From NCBI RefSeq assembly GCF_036711975.1, contig NC_091972.1, positions 27,905,001 to 27,969,000 of the forward strand: a stretch of DNA of 64,000 nt. Reading direction: 5' to 3'. Below are positions 23,698-34,184 of the stretch, one piece after another. Within the stretch, counting starts at the first letter, position 1, and the number at the start of each line of letters is the position of its first letter. Position numbers and translations under genes: made by a program. This DNA is from Onthophagus taurus. Its lineage: Eukaryota; Arthropoda; Insecta; Coleoptera; Scarabaeidae. Below the pieces are notes generated by a model, which had not been told where the DNA came from, did no database searches, and saw only the letters and a list, made by a program, of their open reading frames with translations.

Positions 23698-24263
23698 TAG
23701 AAAAAATCCAGGTATGTTTCTGCAGGTAAGCCAGTAATTTGGAAGCACTTTAGACCCACTTTGGATATACCAGGAATATAACGGTAGTGGGCTTTAGAAA
23801 TAAGATGCGACATAGTAGTACCTGCAAACACTACATAATCTGATGACTGCTGCTCGAAAATATGTCGAATTGCTTCAGAAAATAAAAGAGCGTATCGGGA
23901 AAATGTTTGCGACAAAAATGTTTCCATCGATGAATAGATTTGACCTTTCTCAGGAAGATTTAACAAAAAGCAACAAGTAGTGAAAGGTAAGCGAAATCCG
24001 TAAGAGAAAAATTGAATTAAAAAAGGTAAAGGGGCCCCAGTGAAATCGAGTTTGTATTCGAATACTTTGCACTGTTGGGTATATTTACCATTTTTAATGC
24101 TAACGTAGGTTTCAGTGCAGTATGCCCCAATTTTATGTAAAGGATATTCACTCGCGATTAGAGGAGCAAGAAAAAAGAAAACGCTTGGACTTGCAATGTT
24201 AGTAGTGAAGCTTACCTTATGCACAAAGAAAATAAAGGACCGCACTTTATTTTTTTTGTGCAT
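23667..24263 (-). CDS. Unrecognised ORF, 198 codons, probably not a gene
   Basis: An open minus-strand frame, hydrophobic and aromatic-rich, without a domain I recognise. Its right end lies in a small inverted repeat (ACCTTATGCACAAAGAAAATAAA at about 24213 and its complement ending about 24270), and its left end overlaps the Ty3 copy 2 tail. This may be part of an unidentified transposon, or chance. No function is proposed. Confidence 0.2.
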   Translation of the reverse strand: MHKKNKVRSFIFFVHKVSFTTNIASPSVFFFLAPLIASEYPLHKIGAYCTETYVSIKNGKYTQQCKVFEYKLDFTGAPLPFLIQFFSYGFRLPFTTCCFLLNLPEKGQIYSSMETFLSQTFSRYALLFSEAIRHIFEQQSSDYVVFAGTTMSHLISKAHYRYIPGISKVGLKCFQITGLPAETYLDFFYVLLRITTLF

Positions 24264-24631
24264 AAGGTATACTTTTATTTTCTAGTAGCCAAATCGTTAC
24301 TCGCATAATTGAGACAATCAAAGTTTGAAATGTTTGAAATGAAAAGTTTTCCAATCTTTCTGCTCTAAAGCAAAATTAAGCTGAAAGCAAGAGGCAACCT
24401 TGAGACAATTTTATCTAAAACATCAGCGAATTCAATTGTCATAACAATTTCAAAACTAATTAAGCAAAAAGTTGCAGAACGATACAGAAGAATAAATTGT
24501 TAAAAAACATTTTATTTTTAATTTGAATTTGGTGTATATTGTATGCACATTTCAAAAGGTGTTTAATCCAGTGGTAACCATACTGTATGATAATAATATA
24601 TGAAGAATAAAATATAACCAGTATATAGCTA
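24264..24631. other. Intron sequence of gene B, nothing recognised
   Basis: AT-rich sequence without coding segments or recognisable repeats. Confidence 0.5.
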
Positions 24632-24805
24632 CTACAAGGAGCCAATGGCCTCAAAGTACATTCAGATCCAAGGCTTGCAGTGGGCAGAACATGCGGTCAG
24701 AGTGAAGGGATGGATACCCATATAACTGTTTAACAGGAGAATGCAAGGAGTGAGACCTAGGAGAAAGCAAGATGGGAGGACGAGACGATCAGGGTTGCGA
24801 GGGAT
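24632..24805 (+). pseudogene. LINE ORF C-terminal scrap
   Basis: The plus strand reads LQWAEHAVRVKGWIPI and, after a stop, GVRPRRKQDGRTRR. This is the C-terminal 'LxWxGHVxRM...GxRxxGRPRxRW' signature of RTE/CR1-type LINE polyproteins. Only the last few dozen codons remain. Confidence 0.55.
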
Positions 24806-24813
24806 ATACTTAC

Positions 24814-25326
24814 TTTGATGGTATTAAAGCGTGAATTTTATCGGCTTCAAGGGCATCATCGAGTGTTGGAAAGTTAAGGTAATTCGAAAATGCGTTAATA
24901 AACGTTGATTTTCCCACGCCCGTTTCTCCAAGGAGCAAAATGTTGCATTCCTTTTTTACAATAGACGTTTTCTTTTGATTATCGTTAACGGGTTGAATCC
25001 AAGAACTAAAGAAAAATTTATCTTCATTATTGAGTTGAATCGGTTTGACGACTTTTTCTGTGTTCTTAATAATTTCGTGATCAATATTTTTCCGTTGATA
25101 GTCACACATTTCTTTAATTATATTCCCAAAATGCTTCAAATCGCACAGCTCTTTAATAATATTTACTATTTCAGGCGCCTCTACGACACTTGTAATGTTT
25201 CCTTTAGTTAACTGTATATTTTTCAATTCCTTCACTAAAATCTCCTTGTGAGATTCGTAAATAGCTTTTAGATTTTCGTAGTTAGCGATTGTGTCTTGAT
25301 TAGCTTGATCGACAAGATCTTTTTCT
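24814..25326 (-). CDS. GTPase-like gene B, N-terminal/P-loop exon
   Basis: The exon starts after an acceptor at 25327-25328 and ends at a donor GTAAGT (24808-24813). It encodes about 171 residues: a helical region (TIANYENLKAIYESHKEIL...VEAPEIVNIIKELCDLK), a linker with KVVKPIQL, then NILLLGETGVGKSTFINAF, a canonical Walker A/G1 loop, and LNFPTLDDALEADKIHALIPS. The donor phase (two bases) matches the acceptor at 16544, where G3 follows. Exon 1 with the start codon is not identified. Together the two exons give about 617 residues of an AIG1/septin-like GTPase. Cellular role unknown. Confidence 0.72.
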
Positions 25327-26325
25327 CTATAACAAGTAACATTTTCAAATTTAAAAGAACGCTTAAGTTACAAGGAAAGAAATCATGGCATGCGACCCAC
25401 CAATTTTAAGACTATTTTTCAATGAAAATCCTCAATTTTCTATTCTCGTAAACCAAGGTGTAACAAACGCTGAAAGATTATAATCGGTGGGTTACATGTC
25501 GTGACTTGAAACTGTTGAATAACTATTAGCTACAATATTTAAGAATCTATGGTAAGTTTCTGTATTGATTTGTTCATAAATTTCTAATTCTACATTTCTA
25601 GTGTATGCAGGAATAAGATTCTTACTGACATTACATTATATCAATTTGAATAATGGAGTAAAATGGAACTATTTGGAATTTAGATGCCTGAAATTGATTT
25701 TATCTATTTCTCTGTTTTTACCTGAAGCTGAAACCACATCAATCAATCCAGAAACTGGTATGAGTTAAAGAAAAAATTAATTTAGGAAATTAGTATAATG
25801 AGGTTTGTACCTTTGGTGTCAAGTTCACTTAACTGTGTTGAGAAACTATTTACTACACAACAAAAGCATATGAACGAATCTAAATTATTGCTGAATAATA
25901 TGGCTAATAGTTTGTGGATGGTGTTCTTAAATAGAAAACATTAGATTTAATTAACGGTATAGTTTTTGGAACATAAATGCATGAGATGGGATACCGCTTC
26001 CGTTGTCAATTTGCATAAACTTCTGTAAGGGGAAGAGCATGGATGGATGTATACCGGAAAAGTAAAGTACATGTTAAAAGAAATGACAAAAATAAAATAA
26101 GAGTGATGTGGAAAGGGTGAAAAATTGTAAAATAAAGAAGTGAGAGAATTATTGGGAGAAACACAGATTGTTCGAAGTGAACTTTGAACTTGTTGTTTCT
26201 GAAGAAGTTATAGTTTTAATTTAATAAATTATTTACCATTCATATAAAAATAGTCATTAAAGAATTTGTTAAATTAATCTTATAACTCATTCTTGATGTA
26301 TAACACTATGATATAAATATAAAAC
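25327..26325. other. Spacer between GTPase genes A and B, nothing recognised
   Basis: About 1 kb of AT-rich DNA between the last coding base of gene A and the gene B P-loop exon. It could hold the gene B promoter and first exon, but no start codon with a compatible donor stood out. Confidence 0.4.
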
Positions 26326-27296
26326 TTACTTTTTGATTAACTTATTCAAATACTCTTCATAAATATCATTAAACGGAATACTGGCACAATTACTTAAAAA
26401 ATGTGCAAACTTCGCTAACGATCTTTGAATAATTTCCTTTTCTTTCTCCCACTCCATTCTTTCGCATCGATATCCTTTCAAATCTTTTTGAATGCGGTCT
26501 TTCGCGCTTTCTTCTACCGCGATTTTTTCCTCCTCTTTTAGATTAACTTCTAAACGTTTAATTTTATTCAAATGGTTTTCGATCACAAGCAGAATATCGC
26601 CCAATGGTTCACTGCTTAATCGTTTCGCATCCATAATTGAAATCGTACTTTGTATATGATATGGTTTTAATGTGGACACATACTGTAACAATCGTTTTAA
26701 AGCGATAAGAGAATTATCCCAACTATTTTGAAATGATTGTTTATCGCATTCGGAAAATTTATGACCTTGTTTCTGTGCCAATAGATATCGGAACCCTTCG
26801 TTGTCCATACAGAATGTATTGTCCGGAACGAAAAGTACATCCAAATATGGTGATATCTCCTTAATTTTATTTAAAATTTGTCGTAAAGGATGGATTGTGT
26901 GATCAAGATTACAAACATTTCCTCGAGAATTCGTAAATAAGAATATAACATTATTAATCGCGCTGCGTTCTAACGCGAATAACAATTGTTTCATACAGTA
27001 TTTTAAGAAAACCGTTAATCGATATTCGTTCGGTTTCAACATGATAATGACGGCATTGATTTTTGACAACCCTCTTAAATGGTAAAGTAAATTAGTAAAG
27101 TTTTCTTGCTCTTTAATTACTCCATCCGTGTCTCCGATACTTGGTGTATCAATCAATCTGATGGTAATCTCATCAGCTTCAAACGAATATAATCGACAGG
27201 ATTGGGTAGCCGATTTTCCGGCTTCAAACGATTCATTTTTATCCATACCTATTTCGATTGTTTGTGATTTCGATGTTACATCGGTGATTATAAATC
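26326..27296 (-). CDS. GTPase-like gene A, C-terminal exon
   Basis: Acceptor at 27297-27298; about 323 residues. The order follows gene B: FIITDVTS...GMDKNESFEAGKS, the G3 site, strands, FTNSRGN and paired helices ending in LNKLIKK. Two differences stand out. The G3 motif reads DTPSIGDT, with Ser for the Gly of DxxG. The Cys/His module of gene B is missing: the coiled parts are joined directly through EENLKEEEK-like sequence. The exon is fully open and joins in phase to the P-loop exon at 31983-32138. The stop again overlaps a splice donor (AAAAA|GTAAGT). It is either a diverged working paralogue or an early pseudogene. Confidence 0.65.
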
Positions 27297-27599
27297 TAAA
27301 AAGAAAAGTATTTTATTAGCTTTTTGAAGAAGTTTATTAAAAACCAAATTGTGAAAGATATTTTTATAGAACTTAGAAAGATGTCGTGACACTACTCTTC
27401 ATTGCGACAAGATGCTTCAATTCTGCTTAGAAAACGGACTGGTAGCGACACACTATTTGATCATCATATAAGACGATTCTATACGTGGAGGTCACCGGGG
27501 GGATAGATACAGAAACCTGACTTTATTGAACTAAAATTCATGCTATATATTATATAATACAAAAAACATCAAGCAGAGATCAAGAGATTAAAAAATATC

Positions 27600-28190
27600 A
27601 GACACGAGCAAAAAGTTATACATAAACTGAACGAACAGCAAGTGAATACTGATGAAGGATGAAATAAACAATAACCCAAATAATAACAAAAATAATATTA
27701 TTAACGAGGATAGCGAAACGTAGTGGCTAAAATTTAAGAACGTGGTTGAAGATATTCCAGATACTTAATGTCTGGAAGAACACATTGGAAATAGGCAAAA
27801 AGCATTGGATTACTGATAAAATACTGGGTGTAATCTAGAAAAGGAGAAACACAAAGATGGCGAAAAGATAAAACCTACTTTACCAAAAACATGTGCAAAG
27901 AAATTGAAGAACGCTGTAACAATGAAATTAGATGTCAAGGAGATATAGCAGGAAAGAGAGATGGCTACAGTACTGTGAAGAGCTGTATTCCGACAAGGAA
28001 TATATACAGAAGGCGAGGAACAATTGGGAAGAGATATATTGTGAGCCAGATATCTTAAAAGAAGAAGTGATACGTCACCTAAAAACAAATAAGGTCTCTG
28101 GTGCAGATCAAATCCAGGCAGAAATTTTTAAGTGCTGGATAATGCTGCTGTAGAAATGCTTTTATATATATGCAACAATGTATGGAGGAC
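27600..28190 (+). pseudogene. RTE-type LINE fragment
   Basis: The plus strand contains SETQWLKFKNVVEDI-like text near 27705, then from about 27932 ERWLQYCEELYSDKEY and VIRHLKTNKVSGADQIQAEIFK, the linker and first RT block of RTE/craniofacial-development-protein-2-like LINEs. Frames break several times and the RT core is absent. Confidence 0.65.
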
Positions 28191-28592
28191 GGGAAAATGA
28201 CCAAAAGATTGCACAAATGTCAAGTTTTATTCTCACACACAACAACTAAATAAATAATTAAATCTCCTTAATAGCTACAATGACAAAAAATGCCGCCCGA
28301 ATAAACAGGGCTTACTAATTACAAGGGAAAGGACACGAGATCAGATTTTTAATATCAGAATTAATTGAAAAATCTCGAGAATACAACTAATGAACCTAAA
28401 TAAGGTGAAATTGATGATAATAGACAGAGGCAATACTCCAACACAGGAAAATGTTGTAAATGAACTAGAAGTAGTCACAGAATTCATATCAGTCATGTGC
28501 TGTCAGGGAAAATGTGACAAAGAAGTTACAAGAATGTTGCCAAACGTTGCCATGACTAAGTTGACAAACATATGGATAGATTAACAAATCCA
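28191..28592. other. LINE-derived or unrecognised sequence
   Basis: Weak continuation of the LINE fragment is possible; no domain could be identified. Confidence 0.35.
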
Positions 28593-28601
28593 TGTCAAAC
28601 C

Positions 28602-29258
28602 CAAGGACAGTAGAATATAAGAGGACTGCTACATCCCAAGGACAGTAGAATCTAAAAGGACTGCTACATCCATTGTATTTTTGTAGTCCACTACGGGTTG
28701 GTTGCCCGCACTCTACGTCACACTATTTGCCACGCCTGGTAACTGTCTGTGTTTTTAGAGGTTATATGATAGACATTAATACGTCTAAAAACATAAAACA
28801 TCAAAAATAATATGAATACGTCTAGGATATAACCTCTAAAAATACACAGCAAACGTATAGACCATAACAACAGCTGGGCGTGGAAAATGGTGTGACGTAG
28901 TTTGCGGGCATGTTGTCACAACAATGTATGTAGCAGTCCTGTTAGATTCTACTGTCCTTGGCTACATCCATTGTATTTTTGTAGTCCACTAGGGATTGGT
29001 TGCCCGCACTCTACGTCACACTATTTGCCACGCCTGGTAACTGTCTGCGTTTTTAGAGGTTATATGATAAACATTAATACGTCTAAAAACATAAAACTTC
29101 AAAAATAATATGAATACGTCTAGAATATAACCTCTAAAAATACACAGCAAACACATAGACCATAACAACAGCTGGGCGTGGAAAATAGTGTGACGTAGTT
29201 TGCGGGCAGGTTGTCACAACAATGGATGTAGCAGTCCTGTTAGATTCTACTGTCCTTG
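28602..29258. mobile_element. Tandem palindromic MITE with perfect 9-bp target duplication
   Basis: The ends are CAAGGACAGTAGAAT and its complement. The flanks are identical 9-mers TGTCAAACC (28593-28601 and 29259-29267). Inside, a hairpin-like unit of about 310 bp (CTACATCCATTGTATTTTTG...TGTCACAACAATGTATGTAG) occurs twice head to tail, at about 28665-28935 and 28970-29235, with few differences. Nine-base duplications and long inverted repeats fit a Mutator-type non-autonomous element. Confidence 0.8.
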
Positions 29259-29267
29259 TGTCAAACC

Positions 29268-30313
29268 TAAGTATTCCCTGGACAAACATATACACTAACA
29301 TATCTATACTGAAAGAGCTCGAGATTAAAGACAGACTCTCCATTATTTGCCGGTACTTCATTCTACAATATTTTAGGCACATAATAATTAGAAGGGATAG
29401 AGATAACCTGCAAAAATTAATAGTCCAAGGGAAAGGCTGGACTCCGTTTCAAGGCATACTTCAAGACCGCCAGTGATGGTTAATAAATTTTAAAAAAATC
29501 ATCAAATCATATGTGAAAACCATAAAAAACATCAAGTTTGACTCGTAGTGAGGAATTATACATTTTGAACAAGTTTGGACACACGGCTGAACAGCTGAAT
29601 GGCTCGGAGCGCAACATCTTCAAATCACACCTACATAAGGGAAATTAAATTGTTGTGATTGGTGATAAAAAGTCAAAAATTACGAATGTTACGCTGAGTA
29701 TGCCCCAAAACTAGGACCGTTACTTTTCATCATCCACTTAAATTATATGCGAAACATAATAACCAGTAGTTCCCATTATTTGTGTGCCGTCGACACTGTT
29801 AGAATGTTGATTGGCAAAAAAATATCATTGCAGGCAACAAAATATTCCTATTACAAAAAATACTACTTTGCAAAATATAATATAAGTACCATTCTATTTG
29901 TTTTTGTTTTACACCGTTTGTTTGTTTAATGTAAGTCGTTAAACGTTATTTGAATTTAAAAGTTTGTATCCAACATACCTATGAGTTCTTGGAAGAAGAC
30001 GTCATAATTTAATTTTACAGTTATTATTTATCACTTTGTATACTTGTAGTAAATGAAATTATTATTATGCCACGAAACACATAAACAGCCGGTGTAAGGG
30101 AACATTATAAAGTAATTAGTGTAGACGCACCAAAAATTAACTTGAAATTAGATAATAAGTTAACAGAAATGCATAAAAATTAAAAATTAAGAATTATTCA
30201 ATAAAAGTGCGATATGTTAATATGTACCTACTTTTTAAATTAGCGACATTGATTTAAGAAGTTGGGTAAAATATACAAATTTTTTTGAGCCAAATAGCCC
30301 AGAATTCAGGTAG
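29268..30313. other. Intron of gene A, nothing recognised
   Basis: AT-rich. Possible scraps of a LINE around 29290-29480 and 29560-29640, but no domain can be named. Confidence 0.4.
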
Positions 30314-30322
30314 GGAATAAAA

Positions 30323-31805
30323 ACCTATGCGAAGTTAGCCTCCAATTTTTCTAGCCCCCAATTAGATAGGATTTTACATGTATAGTATTTTGATTATAAC
30401 AAGAGAACCAGTGAACCGATTTCGATAAACAATGTCTCATTCGAAAGCTCATTCCTTGGCCAATACGAAAGTGGAAATACCCGATTCGAAATCTCTCGAA
30501 TTCCGCTAAAACGCCAAAATAATGCGAAGTTACACGAAAATAACAGAAAAATGACCTTTTTTAAGTGGTGATAACTCGTAAACGATGTACCCGATGATCA
30601 AGATCTATACGTCATTCGATTCGTCATAGTTTCTTCTATCGAAATCACAAAATGCCCGATTTCAATTCTCTCCCGTTAACCTTGTACAGCCCACGGAATG
30701 ACACCGTGTTCGGCTCGTTGTTTACGCACGTATGAACGCCCGAAAGTCTAACCCCCAAATAAAAAAAAATAATTTAAACTAAATCGACTATAATAAGAGA
30801 ACGGTTTGACGGCTTTTAACGTTTTATATGTCAATCGATAGCTTTCGCCTAGCTGAATGCAGTTGTCGAAATGCCCGATTCGAAGTATTTAAGAATTTTG
30901 ATTAAAACACAAAAAACGAATTAATCAAACACATCAATTATCTCCTTAACTAATCCGTCAAACCGTTCTCTTATTATAGTCGATTTAGTTTAAATTAATT
31001 TTTTTATATTGGGGGCTAGACTTTCCGTCGATCATAAGTGCGTAAACAACGAGCCGAACACGGTGTCATTCCGTGGGCTGTACAAGGTTAACGGGAGAGA
31101 ATTGAAATCGGGCATTTTGTGATTTCGATAGAAGAAACTATGACGAATCGAATGACGTATAGATCTTGATCATCGGGTACATCGTTTACGAGTTATCACC
31201 ACTTAAAAAAGGTCATTTTTCTGTTATTTTCGTGTACCTTCGCATTATTTTGGCGGTTTAGCGGAATTCGAGTGTTACCGGGGTGTTTTTTTGTGTTAAA
31301 AACAGACGGTTGGTTTGAATATGTTTATTTACAATTATGTACAAGGGATATTTACAAGGATTATATGTACAGGTACGGCGAATGACGACCATCGACGGAG
31401 AGCGTCGAAGGCAGGCGTCGTTTGAATATGAGACTTGTATCTTCTTGACGTTGTCTTGTTGTCGCTGTTCGGTTGGAACTGACTTCTTTCTGCCCTCACC
31501 CTTCTTTTAACCCCAAGGGTGGCTAGGGTGAACAAAAGCGACCAATCGCTGAGCGGCACCGCTGTCCGAACTGCCGGACCAATGGCGTGGGCCGAACAGC
31601 ACCCTGGTGGGGGTTGCGGGGGTAACACGAGAGAGATTTCGAATCGGGCATTTCCACTTTCATATTGGCCAAGGATTGAGCTTTCGAATGAGACATTGTT
31701 TATCGAAATCGGTTGACTGGTTCTCTTGTTATAATCAAAATACTATACATGTAAAATCCTATCTAATTGGGGGCTAGAAAAATTGGAGGCTAACTTCGTA
31801 TAGGT
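30323..31805. mobile_element. Giant palindrome: MULE/foldback-like element with 9-bp duplication
   Basis: Ends ACCTATGCGAAGTTAGCC and its near-complement, flanked by identical 9-mers GGAATAAAA (30314-30322 and 31806-31814). The left arm (30323 to about 30850) is matched in inverted order by the right arm (about 30950 to 31805) over at least 500 bp, interrupted in the right arm by a solo LTR at 31273-31627. No coding capacity. The terminal GAAGTTAGC and CC motifs resemble those of the element at 18501-21698. Confidence 0.8.
31273..31627. repeat. Solo LTR inserted in the palindrome
   Basis: 355 bp starting TGTTACC and ending GGTAACA, flanked by CGAG on both sides (31269-31272 and 31628-31631). 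It interrupts the right arm exactly where the left arm is continuous. A 4-bp duplication with TG...CA ends is what recombination between two Ty3-type LTRs leaves. It is GC-richer than its surroundings. Confidence 0.8.
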
Positions 31806-31982
31806 GGAATAAAAGCATAATAAGAAGCAATTTATTCCTTATATTATGATTTCTGAGAATTCTAGCTCAACAAATCTTTTTATTGTTTACACGACATGTT
31901 TGGACTGGTTTTAAAGTTTTTTTTTTATTTTAAACCTCAACACCTGTTAAGATTTAAAAATAAAATATAAAAATCGACTTAC
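31806..31982. other. Gene A intron sequence
   Basis: AT-rich intron between the palindrome's duplication and the gene A splice donor at 31977-31982. Confidence 0.5.
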
Positions 31983-32138
31983 TTGGATGGTATAAAAGCA
32001 TGAATTTCTTTAGCCTTTAGAGCATCATCAAGTGTTGGGAAGTTAATGTAATTAGAAAAGGCGTTAATAAACGTTGATTTTCCAACACCCGGTGCACCGA
32101 GAATTAAAATGTTGTACTCCTTGTTCGGCATGATGATT
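31983..32138 (-). CDS. GTPase-like gene A, P-loop exon
   Basis: Acceptor at 32139-32140, donor GTAAGT at 31977-31982. It encodes MPNKEYNILILGAPGVGKST, followed by INAFSNYINFPTLDDALKAKEIHAFIPS, closely matching the last third of the gene B P-loop exon. The donor leaves two bases, as in gene B, so it joins in frame to 27296. Here the P-loop is on its own small exon, whereas in gene B it is fused to the N-terminal helical region. The ATG at the exon's start could be used for initiation; otherwise upstream exons are needed. Confidence 0.68.
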
Positions 32139-32205
32139 CTAATAAAAAAGGAAAATGTAGTTTTAAAATATTTATAAAAAAAAAGATAAGGATCGAATTT
32201 CTAGT

Positions 32206-32424
32206 TTATTCCTCTTTTTTTAATCTTACAATTAAAATATTACCTTTCTTTGTAGATTTTGCAGTAAGATTAGAACTAAAACTATTAATTTTTCGAATAA
32301 CTTTAAAAGGACTGAACGTGACGATACAATGCTGACAACACGAATAGCACATGTGGTTGAAGTCAGTTTCATTTATATAACGGGTTCCTATGACATACAG
32401 ACAGTTTTGTGAGTAGACATTCAA
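32206..32424 (-). CDS. Possible upstream exon of gene A (uncertain)
   Basis: An open minus-strand segment 68 bp upstream of the gene A P-loop exon, with CYSCCQHC and a KVIRKINSFSSNL stretch faintly like the linker before the P-loop in gene B. A donor in the right phase was not found, so the link to gene A is weak. Confidence 0.25.
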   Translation of the reverse strand: MNVYSQNCLYVIGTRYINETDFNHMCYSCCQHCIVTFSPFKVIRKINSFSSNLTAKSTKKGNILIVRLKKEE

Positions 32425-32810
32425 ATTTTAGGTAATCACAAACAGTATTTTTATTATTTTATTATTTATTATTTTTCTAAATAAGTCGAACCGTTTTCTG
32501 AGTTTTAATTGTTAATTATTCTTTATTGATTTTTCAATATGTATTATCATTGGTCTATTGATTTATTGAGTATTGTTGTTATTTGTTTTTTGTAAAGAAG
32601 TTGGTATGTTTTAATTTGTTTTTTCTAAAGGAGTTTGTGCTTTAGTATAAACAGGAAATGTTAATTTAAATTATTATTAAGCTTTATAACAACTTAAACA
32701 ATTTAATTGAAAATATAGTAATTTAATAATTTAATTGATAATATATGTACAATATTATCTATTCTGTGTATTAAAAGTTCTTATATTAAAAAACATTTAT
32801 TGTTATTTTA
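32425..32810. other. Very AT-rich spacer
   Basis: Long T-rich and TAATTTAATT-type runs; no gene or repeat boundary seen. Confidence 0.5.
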
Positions 32811-32818
32811 AATAATAG

Positions 32819-33465
32819 CAAAGGTGGGCACGGGTACTGAATGAAAGTACCCGGGTAATGGGTACGGGTACTTTAATACTATTCGGGTATCGGATACTTT
32901 TTACGGGTAGTTTTCACAATTTAAAGCACCCGAGTACAGTACCCGGGTACTATTAGCGGGTACTCGGGTACGGGTATTTAAAAAAAGTTACGATTGTGTT
33001 AAAAATGAACAACTTGTAAATAAAAATGATAATTGGGTTGTACTACATCCTTCAAAAAAGATTTTCTTATATTGTATATTTTACTATTTATGTGATATAT
33101 TATATTATAATAAATTAAAGTCTAATAAATGTTTGTTAGCGTTCAATAATGTTAACATTTCAAAGTTGTCGTCTGATAGCGCTTGACATTTAGGACCATG
33201 TTGGCCAATGAGAATAACTTTTCGACAGGTGCCGATGATGGTATTGTATTTTAGAAACCGTTTTTTTAATGTTGGGTACTCATGAATAATGTTTAAATTT
33301 GTACGTTTATCATCTAAACGTCGTAGTAGTTCTAACTCAACTTTTAGTTCATGATGTTTAGTTTGCTTAACGTTTTTTGTTAAGTTTTTCATTAAAATCA
33401 AAGTAGTCATCTAGGTTATTTTCGTCCCCAGGCGAGCTTTCACCGATGTCCTCTGCCCACCTTTG
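32819..33465 (-). mobile_element. Internally deleted hAT element, 647 bp
   Basis: Terminal inverted repeats CAAAGGTGGGCA and TGCCCACCTTTG are flanked by identical 8-mers AATAATAG (32811-32818 and 33466-33473), the hAT hallmark. The left 170 bp is packed with ACCCGGGTAC/CGGGTACTC-type repeats. The right part encodes the end of a hAT transposase on the minus strand. Most of the transposase is deleted. Confidence 0.9.
33105..33410 (-). pseudogene. hAT transposase C-terminal (dimerisation domain) remnant
   Basis: The minus strand reads LELLRRLDDKRTNLNIIHEYPTLKK, then a block where the PxSxxxERxFS core should be but has decayed, and ALSDDNFEMLTLLNAN, the usual end of the hAT dimerisation domain. 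The DDE core and zinc finger are absent. Confidence 0.75.
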
Positions 33466-33515
33466 AATAATAGCAATATTGCTTTAAAGGAGGGAAATAC
33501 ATTGAATTAATAATA

Positions 33516-34160
33516 ATAATAATATTTATTGATAGGTAATAAACGAAATACATAAGTACATAGTAATATATGAAGAAAATACAACTCCAATCAAAAAGAG
33601 TCATGTCAGAGCGACCAAAGAAAATCCGAGGTCGTCCTGTTTTTCAATGACCCATCGAAAAAAAAAATACAACAAATAATAATAACAATAATCAAAACAA
33701 TATAACTATATGATTCAAGTCATAATAATATTTAAATAAATTTTAAATGAATTTTAAATGCGCAAAGTAAGACAGTAATAGTATACAAAAAAGAAAAAAA
33801 AAATCTTAAAAATCCTTCCATTGTTCACTCACCCACACAAAAACTCCTTAACCATGCCCTTAAAGGAAAGCAGACCAAGATTCTTAAATGAATCAGGTAA
33901 CCGATTGTACATGTTAGGCACACAATAAGAGAAACTACGTTTAAACATTTCTAGGCGGTGAACAGGTATCGTCAAGGCATGCCTATGCCTAACATTAATG
34001 TGGTGAACATCCGTACGAAATTTAATTTTATTGTACAAATAAGGAGGTCTTTTATGCAAGATAATTTTATGGTAAAGACACAGGCAGTGAAGAGTTCTAC
34101 GTCGTGACATATTTAGCCATCCAGCCCACACTAGTGCGTGTGATATGCTCTCTCTTATAT
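33516..34160 (-). pseudogene. LINE 3' end 1 (minus strand)
   Basis: An (AAT)n tract at 33516-33530 marks the tail of a minus-strand LINE. The segment 34131-33829 encodes a C-terminal block (YNKIKFRTDVHHINVRHRH...FKRSFSYCVPNMYNRLP) typical of jockey/CR1-like polyproteins lacking RNase H. It is 5'-truncated. Confidence 0.6.
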
Positions 34161-34184
34161 AACTAATAATATAAGGTGCATATA

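Noticed and set aside
23667..24263. Host gene encoding a 198-residue protein
   Set aside because: No domain recognised, it overlaps a Ty3 tail and ends in an inverted repeat; kept only as a low-confidence ORF.
31335..31628. Minus-strand open frame in the solo LTR
   Set aside because: It begins and ends with the LTR, is Pro/Arg-rich by composition and has no domain; best explained by the LTR's higher GC.
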